DNA of 64,000 bases from Halonotius pteroides (GTDB taxonomy: Archaea; Halobacteriota; Halobacteria; Halobacteriales; Haloferacaceae). The translations under genes were made by a program, and so were the position numbers. The notes under the pieces are model-generated. The model worked only from the letters and a program-made list of their open reading frames with translations, had not been told where the DNA came from and did not search any database. This document shows, piece after piece, positions 53,262 to 63,046 of this stretch. The DNA lies in NCBI RefSeq assembly GCF_003605635.1, contig NZ_QMDW01000002.1, positions 62,001 through 126,000 of the forward strand. Reading direction: 5' to 3'. Numbering within the stretch: position 1 is the stretch's first letter; each line of letters opens with the position of its first letter.

Positions 53262-55955
53262 TTATCCGGTGTTTTTCATCCCGGCGGCGATCCCATTGAC
53301 TGTCAGCCGGAGGGTTCGCTCCTCAGCTTCGGTGAGATGGGTCTGGCTCAACAGATGCGTCTGCAGCAGGTTCAGCGGATCGACGTATGGGTTGCGGCGT
53401 TCGAGGCTCTCGGCGAACCAGTCACGCCGCAACAGCGAGCTTCGGCCGGTGATCTCCTGCATGTACTCGACGGTCTGTTCGTACTCGGCTTCGAGCCGGG
53501 GCTGGAACTCCTCACGAAGTTCGCTGTCGGCCAGCGCGGCGTACTCGTCGGCGATTTCGAGATCCGTTCGGGCGAGTGCGATCGTCGCCCGATCAAATGT
53601 CGTCCGGAAAAACGGCCACTCCTCGTACATCTCGGCGAGCGTATCGAGATCGCCGCCGTCATCGAGATAGGCGTCGATACCGGCGGCGATCGAGTACCAC
53701 CCCGGCAGGATACACCGCGATTGCGTCCAGGAGAACACCCACGGGATCGCTCGAAGATCCTCGACGGATCGCTCCTCGGAGCGGGAGGCTGGCCGAGAGC
53801 CAAGGTTGAGATTCTCGATAACGGTGATCGGCGTCGCCTGCTCAAAGTAGGAGACGAAGCCATCGGTTTCCAGCAGGTCGCGGTACGCCTCGCGGGCGGC
53901 CGTAGCCATCGTGTTCATCGCTTCCGTCCACTCGTCGGGTACCTGCTCGACGGGCTCCTGCAAGGCGTTGTTGCGGGCGCGGATCTGGGCGTCGAGCATC
54001 TGTTCGAGGTTGCGCTCGGCGATCCGCGGGGTGCCGTACTTTTCGGCGATGGCTTCGCCCTGCTCGGTGAATTTGACCTGGCCGGTGACAGTCTCGTTTG
54101 GCAGCGCGAGCAGCGCGCGGTTCATCGGGCCGCCGCCGCGAGAGATCGAGCCGCCGCGACCGTGGAACAGCCGCATCGTGATATCGTAGTCGGCGGTGAT
54201 CTCCGCGAGGCGTCGCTGGTTCTTGTAGAGATCCCAGTTGGCCGCCATGAACCCGTTTTCCTTGTTGGAGTCGGAGTACCCAAGCAAGATCTCTTGGGTG
54301 TCGTTGCGGGCCTCAATGGCCTGTCCATAGGCCTCGTTTTCGAACAACGTGCCCATAATCCGGTCGGCCCCGTTGAGCGCGTACTCGGTTTCGAGCAGCG
54401 GGACGATGTCGAGGCCGACGTGATCGGGCAGGGAGACGACATCAACCTGATCGGCGAGGAAGAGGACTTCGAGGACGTGGCTTGGCTCCTCGGCCATCGA
54501 GATACAGTAGGTGTCGATGGCCTCGGTGCCGTACTCCGTCTGCCAGTCGCCGAGGGCGACAAACCGATCAACCACCTTCTGAGATTCCTCGGTGAGGTCG
54601 CCCGGCGACGCCATGTCAATCAGCGGCTCGTCTTGGAGAATCGCCTCCGTCAGGAGCTCGGTGCGATCGTCCTCGTCGAGTTCGCGGTAGTCGATCCCCT
54701 CGTTGGCGAGGGCTTCATCGACCGCTTTTGTGTGTTGAATGCGGTGATCCCGAAGGTCGAGGCTGGCCAGCGAGAAGCCGAAGGTGTCGACCTGGCGGAT
54801 CAGCGGCTCGATGAACGCGTCGGCGATGTCGACGCCGCCGTAGCTGCGCAGGCTTGCGTCGACGGTTTCGAGATCGGCCAGCAGTTCCGCCTCATCCTCG
54901 TAGCCACCGGGACGAACGTCGCCGACGCGGGCGAGTCGCTCCCGCATAAAGCCGAACTTCTGGCGGTAGGGTTCCTCGGGGTATCGCTCCTTGGCCTCCT
55001 CGGAGACCGAGGGGAACCGTTCCATATCCGCCGCAAGCGAGGTTTGGAACGCGCCGGTCGTCGCATACCGGTTGCCGTCCTGGCTCAGCACGGCCGAGAG
55101 CCGCTTGAGTTGGGTCTTGTAGCGATCGAGCACGATCTCACGCTGGGTGTCCAGCGTTTCGTCGGTCACATCGACGGTGACAAAGGGGTTACCGTCGCGG
55201 TCGCTGCCGGCCCACGAGCGGAACTCAAAGAGCTTCGGAACGTCGATATCGGGGTATTCGTCGGCGATGACAGCCTCAAACTCGCTGTAGACCTCGCCGA
55301 CGACATCGAACAGCGTGTTTTCGAGATACCACTGCACGTTGCGGGCCTCATCCTGTGGCTCGGGCTGTCGTTGTCGCACCTGTCGGGTCTGCCAGAGGCT
55401 GGTCACCTCGGCGTTGATGTCCTGCCAGACATCGTCTGCTTCCTGATCGGTGAGATTGTGTTCGTCCAGCGTTTTGAGATGGTCGGCGATCGAGCGGAGC
55501 TTGGCTTTGACCGTGCTGCGGCGGGCCTCTGTCGGGTGGGCGGTAAACGTCGGCTCGATGAGCACATCGTTGAGAATGCCTTCGACAGTCTCGCTGTCGG
55601 CCCCGTCGTCGGCCAGCGCGGAGATCGTCTTATCGAGACTGTCATCGAGGGTGTCTTCCTGTGAGCCCTCCCGAACCGCGCGGACGCGTTCGCGCTCCTC
55701 GGCGAGGTTGATCAGCTCGAAGTAGGTGGTGAAGGCGCGTGCCACGTCGCCCTCTTCGTCAGGCGACAACCCTTCGATCGTGTTGCGTAGCTCATCGCGG
55801 GAGCTGATCTCGCCGTCGCGGTAGGCGATCGCCGCCTGGCGGAGGGATTCGACGGTTTCGAAGGCACCGGTCGAGGTCTGTTCTTTCAGTACGTCACCGA
55901 GTAGGGCACCGAGTTCACGGACATCCTGCCGCACACCTCGGTTGTGCAAAGACAT
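53262..55955 (-). CDS. ppc: Phosphoenolpyruvate carboxylase
   Basis: Carboxylates PEP to oxaloacetate to refill the TCA cycle. 897 residues, full-length bacterial type. Catalytic motifs: FTAHPTEARRSTVKAKL near residue 137 (catalytic His), RSWAGSDRDGNPFVTVDVT near 240, LGYSDSNKENGFMAAN, and MRLFHGRGGSISRGGGP near residue 605. The C-terminus ends GMKNTG as in the family. Monocistronic; a T-rich run at 53207-53214 lies just beyond its 3' end on the other strand. Confidence 0.96.
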   Translation of the reverse strand: MSLHNRGVRQDVRELGALLGDVLKEQTSTGAFETVESLRQAAIAYRDGEISSRDELRNTIEGLSPDEEGDVARAFTTYFELINLAEERERVRAVREGSQEDTLDDSLDKTISALADDGADSETVEGILNDVLIEPTFTAHPTEARRSTVKAKLRSIADHLKTLDEHNLTDQEADDVWQDINAEVTSLWQTRQVRQRQPEPQDEARNVQWYLENTLFDVVGEVYSEFEAVIADEYPDIDVPKLFEFRSWAGSDRDGNPFVTVDVTDETLDTQREIVLDRYKTQLKRLSAVLSQDGNRYATTGAFQTSLAADMERFPSVSEEAKERYPEEPYRQKFGFMRERLARVGDVRPGGYEDEAELLADLETVDASLRSYGGVDIADAFIEPLIRQVDTFGFSLASLDLRDHRIQHTKAVDEALANEGIDYRELDEDDRTELLTEAILQDEPLIDMASPGDLTEESQKVVDRFVALGDWQTEYGTEAIDTYCISMAEEPSHVLEVLFLADQVDVVSLPDHVGLDIVPLLETEYALNGADRIMGTLFENEAYGQAIEARNDTQEILLGYSDSNKENGFMAANWDLYKNQRRLAEITADYDITMRLFHGRGGSISRGGGPMNRALLALPNETVTGQVKFTEQGEAIAEKYGTPRIAERNLEQMLDAQIRARNNALQEPVEQVPDEWTEAMNTMATAAREAYRDLLETDGFVSYFEQATPITVIENLNLGSRPASRSEERSVEDLRAIPWVFSWTQSRCILPGWYSIAAGIDAYLDDGGDLDTLAEMYEEWPFFRTTFDRATIALARTDLEIADEYAALADSELREEFQPRLEAEYEQTVEYMQEITGRSSLLRRDWFAESLERRNPYVDPLNLLQTHLLSQTHLTEAEERTLRLTVNGIAAGMKNTG

Positions 55956-56115
55956 ACCGTATGGTAGAACAACCCACTCCTAAAAGTCTCACCACATCGG
56001 CTATCTGGCCGATTTCGGTGGATATACTACGCGAGAGCCGCCAAGCGGGCTGATTTCGGTTATCTCAGGGCCACGGTTTCGTCATACTTTTTACGCCCGC
56101 GACGAACGCCTACTT

Positions 56116-56964
56116 ATGAGCGAAGACGACAAGTATCCCCCGGAGTCTGGGCGACGGCGGTTTGTCAAAGGCGTCGTCGGCGGTGGCGCGTTGGCCGGCG
56201 TTGGCGCGACCGGTGCGGTCTCTGTCAATACTCTGACAACTGCCTCAGGTGCGGGTGGCGGGACGGTTGAAGCCCGTGTTGTCGAGAATACGGGTGGCCC
56301 AGCCCCACGTGGGATGCCACAGATCCCCATCGAGATCGACGATGATGGCTTCATCAAAGGGGTCTGGCCGGAGATTACAACAGAGACAGCCCAGGGGGTC
56401 GAGTACGAGATCGCTAAAACGGAGGACTTCAAGGGTTCAGGCGTCGCTTACTCCCAGGAGTGGTTCCAGTACTGCGGGCTCGAATCGAACAACGCACTCG
56501 TCCCCAGCTACGAGTCGGACAACTACTTTATCGCCACCGAAAGCTCCGATTACGCGTGGCAACAGGAGGCAAAATCCGAGGGTGATCGGTTCAACGTTAG
56601 CGACTTCGATGATTACACCGAGTGGGGCAACGGGATCGGCAAGGCCGGCCTCGGCAAGCCCGCACAGGCAAAGTGGCGATCGGCTGACTCCGAGAATCTC
56701 ATGCCGGTGGCGATCATCCGCTCGGAGGCGATCGAAGAGGCCGCCCAGGACGATCCGTGGATCGAAGCCAGCACCGATCAGGGCGTCATGGCGTACCTGA
56801 ACAAGTGTACACACTTCTGTTGTGTGCCGGGCTACAAGACGCTCGGCGGCTCAGCGAACTACGATGCCGAGGATAGAGTCTACTGTCAGTGCCACCAGTC
56901 GGTGTACGACCCGTTCTCGATCGTCAGTTCGCTCTACGTCGGCCGGCCGCGACCCGACGACTAA
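56116..56964 (+). CDS. Rieske iron-sulfur protein
   Basis: A 282-residue [2Fe-2S] protein of cytochrome bc-type complexes. The N-terminus GRRRFVKGVVGGGALAGVGATGAVS is a Tat-like anchor. Cluster ligands: KCTHFCCVPGY (CTH plus the disulfide cysteine) and YCQCHQSVYDPF near residues 235-262. The middle domain is longer than in bacterial homologues. Other subunits (cytochrome b, halocyanin) are not adjacent in this window; a genome-wide search is needed to place it. Confidence 0.9.
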   Translation: MSEDDKYPPESGRRRFVKGVVGGGALAGVGATGAVSVNTLTTASGAGGGTVEARVVENTGGPAPRGMPQIPIEIDDDGFIKGVWPEITTETAQGVEYEIAKTEDFKGSGVAYSQEWFQYCGLESNNALVPSYESDNYFIATESSDYAWQQEAKSEGDRFNVSDFDDYTEWGNGIGKAGLGKPAQAKWRSADSENLMPVAIIRSEAIEEAAQDDPWIEASTDQGVMAYLNKCTHFCCVPGYKTLGGSANYDAEDRVYCQCHQSVYDPFSIVSSLYVGRPRPDD

Positions 56965-57031
56965 CGACCTAGCATCACACCCACGGCTGCCCGACCCGCG
57001 TCTTTTTGCCTGTTCTCCGCCGACATCGACC

Positions 57032-57409
57032 ATGAGCGACCGCACCGATTTTACCGCCGACCGCGACCGTGCGCGCACCCTGCTGGACAACGACGACATC
57101 ACTGGCCTCCATCTTGGCGTCATCCGCGACGATCAGACCGTCGACACCGTTATCGCCAGAGATCCAGCCAGCGACTACGATCCACGTATCCATACGCTCT
57201 CGTTGTTGGCGACCCACATCCGAGCGGTCGCCGCCGAAGCCGGTGCCGACTACGACGCTGTCGCCGCCGATGCCGCGGCGATTGCCGGCCAACTTGATGA
57301 GCTCCCGATCGAAGGGGCGGCCGACGAGATCGACGAAGCAGTAACCGGTGCTGACAATCCCGCAGACCAAACGAACGGCGTCGACGATGACACAACACAC
57401 GAAGAGTGA
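57032..57409 (+). CDS. Conserved hypothetical acidic protein
   Basis: A 125-residue acidic protein: LLDNDDITGLHLGVIRDDQTVDTVIARDP, then HTLSLLATHIRAVAAEAGADYDAVAADAA, ending in an Asp/Thr tail. No signal or helix. Not recognised. Start chosen at ATG 57032; the frame opens earlier inside the Rieske gene. Confidence 0.65.
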   Translation: MSDRTDFTADRDRARTLLDNDDITGLHLGVIRDDQTVDTVIARDPASDYDPRIHTLSLLATHIRAVAAEAGADYDAVAADAAAIAGQLDELPIEGAADEIDEAVTGADNPADQTNGVDDDTTHEE

Positions 57410-57454
57410 GCAGTTTGACAACGATTTTGTGTCGGGCTGATCGGAACGCCGTGT

Positions 57455-57631
57455 ATGGACAGCAGCCGAGTATCAACGGGGTCGATCGCCGGGAAAATAG
57501 CGGCGTTGCGCGCGCTCGTTGGGTTGCTAGTGCTCGGCATCGCAAACGGTGGCGGGTTCACGCCGACCGGGATCGCACAGGCGATTCCAGCAACGGTCGT
57601 TGTCGGCGGTGCAATCGTCTGGTTTCTCTAA
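57455..57631 (+). CDS. 58-residue membrane microprotein
   Basis: A short frame beginning MDSSRVSTGSIAGKIAALRA, with two hydrophobic segments (LVGLLVLGIANGG and TVVVGGAIVWFL) split by FTPTGIAQAIPA. It sits 45 nt after the previous gene and is convergent with the moeA-type gene. Codon use is normal for the region. Function unknown. Confidence 0.5.
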   Translation: MDSSRVSTGSIAGKIAALRALVGLLVLGIANGGGFTPTGIAQAIPATVVVGGAIVWFL

Positions 57632-57649
57632 TCGAGACAAGCGTCACCG

Positions 57650-59608
57650 TCACTCAAACTGATAGCCTGCAAGCGACGAGCAAACCGTTGGCAGCGTTTC
57701 GAGTGCGTTACGAACCGCGTCGATTGCGGGTTTTTCCTCCCGATCTGGATTGCCGAGCAGCCGGACGGCTTGTGTCCCGATCGACACGAAGCCGAGGTCG
57801 TGGCGGTCGGCGGTCGCTCGCAGCCCGAGCCCGACGGCTGTTCGACCATCGGCGACGCGGCGGGCAGGGCTTTCGACCCCACTCACGGTCGCTTCGTAGC
57901 CGTTGATCGCGGCGGTCAGATCGCGGCCGTCGACGCCGCGGGCGTCGGCCAGCGTATCGAGTTCGGCATCGAAACTGGCTCGCAGCCCGGAGTCGCGGTC
58001 GCGGTTGGCGAGGTCAATATCGTCGTCGACGAGGTCGGCGAGGCCGTCGACACCCTCAGGGTTGCCTTTTTTGACGAGCAGCCCCCACTCCCGTGACCAG
58101 CCGCCGAGTTCGACCGCGTCGACCGCACGATCGGTCGGGCCGGCAACGACCGCGAGATCGGGGATTCCGTCCCGAAGGCGGCGCAACCCCTCGCGGCTCC
58201 CGACCGGGAGAGATCGCGGGCGGTCAAGCTGATCCAGCAGCTCGGCAAGCGCCGGATCAGCCTCACCGACCGCAAGCAGGGATGGCGGGCGCACGGCAGG
58301 ATCGAACAGCTGTACCGTCACCGACTCGCCGGCCGCAAGATAGTCCGTATCAGGATCGATCGCGACGACGCCGTCGGCATCAACGAGACTCGTCGTCGCC
58401 CCCGAACCCTTATCGACCGGATACACCAGCGGCGAGCCGTCGGCGTCCTCGATCAGCGCGACCGAGAGCAGGCGAAGTCGGCCCTCGTCGTGTCGCTGCT
58501 GGGCGATTAGTTCGCCGTCAACGGTCGCGGTCGCCGGCTCGGGCTGACCCGCGGCGGCCCGGATCGCCGGTGCGACAAACACCCGAAAGATCGTTAGCGC
58601 GGAGACGGGGTAGCCCGGTAGCCCGATGTATGCGGATTGGGCTGTGTCGCTGGGTTCCGCCGCTGTCTCGTCATCGTCGCTGCCGGACTGATCGATCCGG
58701 CCGACCACCATCGGTTTGCCGGGTTTGACCGCCACGCCATGCAACAGGAGTTCGCCGCGTTCCTCGATGACGCGGTAGATCACATCGACCGCGCTGGCGG
58801 AAGTCGACCCCGAGGAGACAACGAGATCACAGTCGTCAGCAGCCTGCCGGAGCAGGCGCTCCATCGCCTCGAAGTCGTCGCCTGCGTGGGGATAGACAAC
58901 GGGGTCGCCGCCGGCCGCCTCGACGCCCGCGGCGATCGTCGTCGTGTTGACATCGTAGATCTCCCCGCGCTCGCTGTCGAGCGGTTCGCCGGGCGGAACA
59001 AGCTCGTCGCCCGTCGAGATGATGCCGACGCGTGGGCGTGCCCGAACGGGCACCTCGTCGACACCAAGTGCCGACAGCAGACCGATCTCCCGCGGTGTCA
59101 GGCGGGTTCCGGGGCCAAGTGCACGCGCGCCGGCAGCGATATCGGCACCCGCGAGCATGACGTTCTCGCTTGGGGCGACCGCGGTGCGGATCTCGATGGC
59201 CGTGTCGTCGTTGTCGGCGTCGCCGTCGCCGTTGATCTCATTGGTTCGCTCGACGACGACGACCGCGTCGGCACCGGGTGGCATGACCGCGCCGGTCGAA
59301 ATCTCGACGCAGGTGCCGGGCTCAACTGTCACGGCCGGTTTCTCACCGGCGTGAACCGTGCCGGCGAGATCAAGCACGGCTGGATCAACCTCACCCGCCC
59401 TGACGGTGTCGCTGGCTTGGACAGCGTAGCCATCCATCGCCGCCCGGTCGAACCCCGGCACGTCGATGGCGGCGTCGACGCGCTTGGCCAACACTCGATC
59501 GCGGGCCTCGCGGAGGTCGACGTGTTCGACCCCGCCGCCGAGATTGAGGTCGGCGATGGTTTCGCGGACGGTTTCCGGGGCAGCCAGTGTGCGGAACTCC
59601 GTGGTCAT
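57650..59608 (-). CDS. moeA: MoeA fused to a binding-protein-like domain
   Basis: A 652-residue molybdenum cofactor enzyme. Residues 1-440 are MoeA (molybdopterin molybdotransferase): VDLREARDRVLAKRV, FDRAAMDGYAVQA, the IISTGDELVPPGE loop, and SGSTSASAVDV. Residues ~455-652 are a LysR-substrate/PBP-like domain (RPRSLPVGSREGLRRLRDGIPDLAVVAGP ... SLAGYQFE) of the type that senses molybdate or tungstate. It overlaps the second moeA by four bases (ATGA). The fusion is known in archaea and bacteria. Confidence 0.92.
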   Translation of the reverse strand: MTTEFRTLAAPETVRETIADLNLGGGVEHVDLREARDRVLAKRVDAAIDVPGFDRAAMDGYAVQASDTVRAGEVDPAVLDLAGTVHAGEKPAVTVEPGTCVEISTGAVMPPGADAVVVVERTNEINGDGDADNDDTAIEIRTAVAPSENVMLAGADIAAGARALGPGTRLTPREIGLLSALGVDEVPVRARPRVGIISTGDELVPPGEPLDSERGEIYDVNTTTIAAGVEAAGGDPVVYPHAGDDFEAMERLLRQAADDCDLVVSSGSTSASAVDVIYRVIEERGELLLHGVAVKPGKPMVVGRIDQSGSDDDETAAEPSDTAQSAYIGLPGYPVSALTIFRVFVAPAIRAAAGQPEPATATVDGELIAQQRHDEGRLRLLSVALIEDADGSPLVYPVDKGSGATTSLVDADGVVAIDPDTDYLAAGESVTVQLFDPAVRPPSLLAVGEADPALAELLDQLDRPRSLPVGSREGLRRLRDGIPDLAVVAGPTDRAVDAVELGGWSREWGLLVKKGNPEGVDGLADLVDDDIDLANRDRDSGLRASFDAELDTLADARGVDGRDLTAAINGYEATVSGVESPARRVADGRTAVGLGLRATADRHDLGFVSIGTQAVRLLGNPDREEKPAIDAVRNALETLPTVCSSLAGYQFE

Positions 59609-60837
59609 GGCAACGCCTCCCAGTGTTCGACGTCGACCGTTTCACCCGCGCTGTAGCCCTCCCGCCCCTCAGAAACGACAACCCAGCCGTCAGCCAGCGC
59701 GACACTGGAGAGGATGCCCGCGCCGCCGGTGCGGACTGGTGTTGCAGTCAGGTCGCTATCAGAGTCGCCCAGGCGTGTTTCGACACGGGCAAACGTTCGG
59801 GTTCCGGGCTCGCTGGGGAGTTTGCGCTCCAGTGTCGCCGACTGTGTCGGTACCGGCTCAACAGGGAGGTGGCCCGCCTGTTTGAGGGCGGGCCGGAGGA
59901 ACTGCTGGGCGGTGATGATACAGGCAACTGGATTGCCGGGAAGCATGAGCACCGGCGTCTCTTGGACAACGCCGAGAGCAACCGGATAGCCGGGTTTGAT
60001 CGCCACGCCGTGGACGAGCACCTCGCCGAGTTCGCCGACGACCTCCGGGAGCAGGTCGCGCTCGCCGACCGAGGAGCCGCCCGTCGTGACGATCACGTCT
60101 TTCGTAAGATCGCGCTGGATCGCCGCTCTGAGCGCGGATCGGTCGTCGGTGACGGTGTTTCGGTAGGTTGCGACGCCACTCCACCGATTGACCGACTGCG
60201 AGATGGTTAACCCGTTGGTTTCGATAAGTTCACCCGGCTCAGGATCGGCTTCAACGAGTTCCTCGCCAGTCGGAATGACGCCGACGGTCGGGTTCTGATA
60301 CACCGCAACTTCACGGCAGCCGACAGATTTCAGCAAGCCGAGATCTGAGGGGCGAAGCCGATGGCCCGGCTGATAGAGCGACTGGTTCTCGGTGACATCC
60401 TCGCCGACCGCGCCGACGTTGGTGCCCTCGGCGAGAGCCACAAACACCTCAAGCTCGTCGCCGACAGTCTCAGTTTCCTCGATTTTCACCACAGCGTCGG
60501 CACCGTCCGGAAGTTCGCTGCCGGTATGAACGGGAACAGCCCCGTTCGGTCGACAGTCGGTCTCAGCATCGAGTGCGTCCAAAACGGCCGGGCTACGGCT
60601 TGACGCGCCGACGGTGTCGGCTGCGCGAACAGCGTAGCCATCCATCGCGGCGCGCTCATAGTTCGGTACCGGGGTGGGAGCCGTGAGTTCCGTCGCCACC
60701 ACACGGCCGTCAGCCAGCGACAGCCGCAGGTGTTCGGTGCGGTCGTGCGGCGTGATCGCCGACAGCAACTGCTCGCGGGCGGCGGTAAGGCGGGTTCGTT
60801 GCTTAAACCCGGAACGGCGTCGATCCTCGGATGGCAT
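59605..60837 (-). CDS. moeA: MoeA, molybdopterin molybdotransferase
   Basis: A 410-residue MoeA without the extra domain: NYERAAMDGYAVRAADT, GVIPTGEELVEADPEPGEL, and VTTGGSSVGERDLLPEV. It inserts Mo into adenylated molybdopterin. It is translationally coupled to the fused paralogue. Two copies in tandem may serve molybdenum and tungsten separately, a known idea for archaea that is not tested here. Confidence 0.92.
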   Translation of the reverse strand: MPSEDRRRSGFKQRTRLTAAREQLLSAITPHDRTEHLRLSLADGRVVATELTAPTPVPNYERAAMDGYAVRAADTVGASSRSPAVLDALDAETDCRPNGAVPVHTGSELPDGADAVVKIEETETVGDELEVFVALAEGTNVGAVGEDVTENQSLYQPGHRLRPSDLGLLKSVGCREVAVYQNPTVGVIPTGEELVEADPEPGELIETNGLTISQSVNRWSGVATYRNTVTDDRSALRAAIQRDLTKDVIVTTGGSSVGERDLLPEVVGELGEVLVHGVAIKPGYPVALGVVQETPVLMLPGNPVACIITAQQFLRPALKQAGHLPVEPVPTQSATLERKLPSEPGTRTFARVETRLGDSDSDLTATPVRTGGAGILSSVALADGWVVVSEGREGYSAGETVDVEHWEALP

Positions 60838-60929
60838 AGTCTCGCTTACAGGGCCGTCCTCTTAAGCCGCGGCCTCGCAGCACAACGCCGACCGCGGGGT
60901 TTTTCGACCTCCCGATTCTACGGAGGCGT

Positions 60930-61289
60930 ATGTCACCACTGCGCGATGCGTTGCAGGAGTTGCCGGATGCGGTGTTCGCTGATCTCTTGGAGTCCGACGA
61001 CGCCTACCTGCTGGTGCTCGATGTTCCGGGGGTGACCGCCGAGACCGCTGACATCCGTACCGAGAGTGGGCGGCTGGTCGTTGAGGCTCGTCGTGGGAAG
61101 TCGGTGCCGCCGGAGTTTCAGTATCTCCAGGAGGATCGGCCGCTGTTTCTCGACGCCGAGTTGCCGCTGCCACGCGAGGCAGACGGCAGTGCGGCGAGCG
61201 CCGAGATCGACCGCGGCGTCTTAGAGATCCGGCTGCCGAAAGCCGACACCGACGGGGAGCCGATCCCGATCGACGACGCCTCGGCGTAG
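60930..61289 (+). CDS. Hsp20-type small heat shock protein
   Basis: A 119-residue alpha-crystallin-domain protein: DDAYLLVLDVPGVTAETADIRTESGRLVVEAR and the C-terminal FLDAELPLPREADGSAASAEIDRGVLEIRLPK. The IXI-like tail is EPIPIDD. Binds unfolded proteins. The stop TAG is followed at once by the GTG start of the ABC1 kinase gene. Confidence 0.88.
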   Translation: MSPLRDALQELPDAVFADLLESDDAYLLVLDVPGVTAETADIRTESGRLVVEARRGKSVPPEFQYLQEDRPLFLDAELPLPREADGSAASAEIDRGVLEIRLPKADTDGEPIPIDDASA

Positions 61290-62975
61290 GTGGTCGCTCT
61301 GGTCTCTTTGCGTGCCTACCGACGGTTTGTCGTCGTCGCCTACCGGTTTTTGCCCCTGATCGTCGCCTACCTGCGGGATCGGCGGCGGTTTCTCATCGTT
61401 GGCCGGAGTCGGCAGGTCAGCCGCGAGACCCAACGCGAGCGCGCGGCGATCCTGCTGGAGACACTGTTGACACTCGGACCGACGTTCATCAAGCTCGGAC
61501 AGCTGCTGTCGACCCGTCCCGACATCCTGCCGAAGGCCTACATCGAGGTGTTGTCGAGTCTGCAGGATGACGTACCGCCCGCGCCGTGGGCGGAATCGAA
61601 GCTCGTCATCGAAGAGGAGTTGGGCGACGTCGACGAGGTCTACGACGACTTCGACACCGAGCCGATCAGCGGCGCGAGTCTCGGGCAGGTGTATCTCGCC
61701 GAGTATGCGGGCGAGCAGGTTGCCGTCAAGATCCGCCGGCCGGGGATCGAATCGCTTGTCGAAGCTGATCTGAAGGTGCTACGGTGGTCGATTCCGATAC
61801 TCGTACGGTTCATCGGCGAGGGTCGGGCCTTCTCGCTTGACAGCCTCGCCGACGAGTTTGCCAAGACGATCCGCCAGGAGATGGATTACAGCCGCGAACG
61901 CGATATCCTAGCGGAGATCCGCGGCAACTTCGCCGGCACCGACGCCATCGACATCCCCGAGCCGATCGATCCGCTCTGTAGCCCGCGGGTGCTCACGATG
62001 GAGTATATCCCTGGAACGAAGATCAACGAGATCGAGTCCCTCGACGAGAAGGGCCTCGACCGCACCGAGTTGGCAACAACACTTCAGGAGGTCTACCTCC
62101 AGATGATCATCAAGGATGGCGTGTTTCACGCCGACCCCCATCCGGGCAATCTCGCGGTGAAAGACGATGGCACGATCATCTTCTACGATTTCGGAATGTC
62201 GAGTACGGTCGACCCCTTCATCCAAGAGAAGATCGTCGAGTTCTATATCGCCGTCGCCAACCAGGATATCGACGCGATCCTTGATACCCTGATCGACATG
62301 GGGACGCTCAGCCCGACGGCCGATCGGGAGGTCATGGGCAACGTCTTAGAGCTCGCTATCGCCGACGCTCGCGGCGAAAACATCGAGCAGTACCGTGTCA
62401 ACCAGATTATCGAGCAGGTCGAGTCGACGATCTACGAGTTCCCGCTGCGACTACCCCGCAATCTCGCGCTCGTCCTCCGGGTGGCGACCGTCGTCGAGGG
62501 GGTCTGTGTGACCCTCGATGAGGACTTCGATTTCATCTCGGTGGCGACCGACTACCTCAGCGAGCAGGGCTACCGCGAGGAGACGGTCAAGCGGCTGGCC
62601 ACGGAGGCCGGCGAGCAGGTGCAGGATACCGCCGAGGCGCTGTTTACCGTCCCGCCGAAGCTGAACCGAGTGTTGGATACGGTCGAACGCGACAATCTCA
62701 CGGTCAACGTCCAGATCGACGACGAAAACCACGTGCTGGATAAGCTGGCCAAGCGCATCTCCTATTCGATCATGGTCGCTGTCGGGCTGCTGTCGGCGTC
62801 GATCATCTACTCCTTTACCGGCCAGTGGCGCATCTCGGTGGCGATCCTCGCGTTGACGCTGCCGATGGTGTTTTTTCTCTATCGGTCGTTCAAACAGCCG
62901 ACCGGGCTGCGGGCGCGACCGCAGTTCACCCGCCAGGGCATGCGCCAACAGCGGCAGCGTGACGAAGAGCGGTAG
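61290..62975 (+). CDS. ABC1/UbiB-type protein kinase-like
   Basis: A 561-residue UbiB-family kinase. The N-terminal KxGQ motif is FIKLGQLLSTRPDILP (K68-Q71). SGASLGQVYLAEY is the Ala-rich nucleotide loop, FHADPHPGNLAV and IIFYDFGMSS give the catalytic and DFG-type loops. Two C-terminal membrane helices (~500-540) anchor it. UbiB proteins help mobilise isoprenoid quinones or lipids; the haloarchaeal role is unproven. GTG start immediately after the Hsp20 stop, so translation is coupled. Confidence 0.92.
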   Translation: MVALVSLRAYRRFVVVAYRFLPLIVAYLRDRRRFLIVGRSRQVSRETQRERAAILLETLLTLGPTFIKLGQLLSTRPDILPKAYIEVLSSLQDDVPPAPWAESKLVIEEELGDVDEVYDDFDTEPISGASLGQVYLAEYAGEQVAVKIRRPGIESLVEADLKVLRWSIPILVRFIGEGRAFSLDSLADEFAKTIRQEMDYSRERDILAEIRGNFAGTDAIDIPEPIDPLCSPRVLTMEYIPGTKINEIESLDEKGLDRTELATTLQEVYLQMIIKDGVFHADPHPGNLAVKDDGTIIFYDFGMSSTVDPFIQEKIVEFYIAVANQDIDAILDTLIDMGTLSPTADREVMGNVLELAIADARGENIEQYRVNQIIEQVESTIYEFPLRLPRNLALVLRVATVVEGVCVTLDEDFDFISVATDYLSEQGYREETVKRLATEAGEQVQDTAEALFTVPPKLNRVLDTVERDNLTVNVQIDDENHVLDKLAKRISYSIMVAVGLLSASIIYSFTGQWRISVAILALTLPMVFFLYRSFKQPTGLRARPQFTRQGMRQQRQRDEER

Positions 62976-63020
62976 AACCGATTGGATAGCTGATAGAACT
63001 CCCTGGCGAGTATTTTTAGT

Positions 63021-63046
63021 GTATGACGTTGTAATAAGACGCATAC
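63021..63046. promoter_or_regulatory. Inverted repeat in toxin-antitoxin promoter
   Basis: GTATGACGT (63021-63029) faces ACGCATAC (63039-63046) with a one-base bulge, ending at the ATG. It probably is the autoregulatory operator of the antitoxin that follows. The same ACGCATAC half-site is seen before the broken RHH gene at 40927. Confidence 0.5.

Noticed and set aside
53337-55664. A 775-codon open frame antisense to ppc, with similar long frames at 49176-51065, 45888-47669, 5217-6314 and 22953-24176.
   Set aside because: They mirror well-identified genes (ppc, pyrG/guaAb, K+ channel, cofH, GMC). Long antisense frames are normal in high-GC DNA with GC-rich third positions, and their translations have no recognisable motifs.
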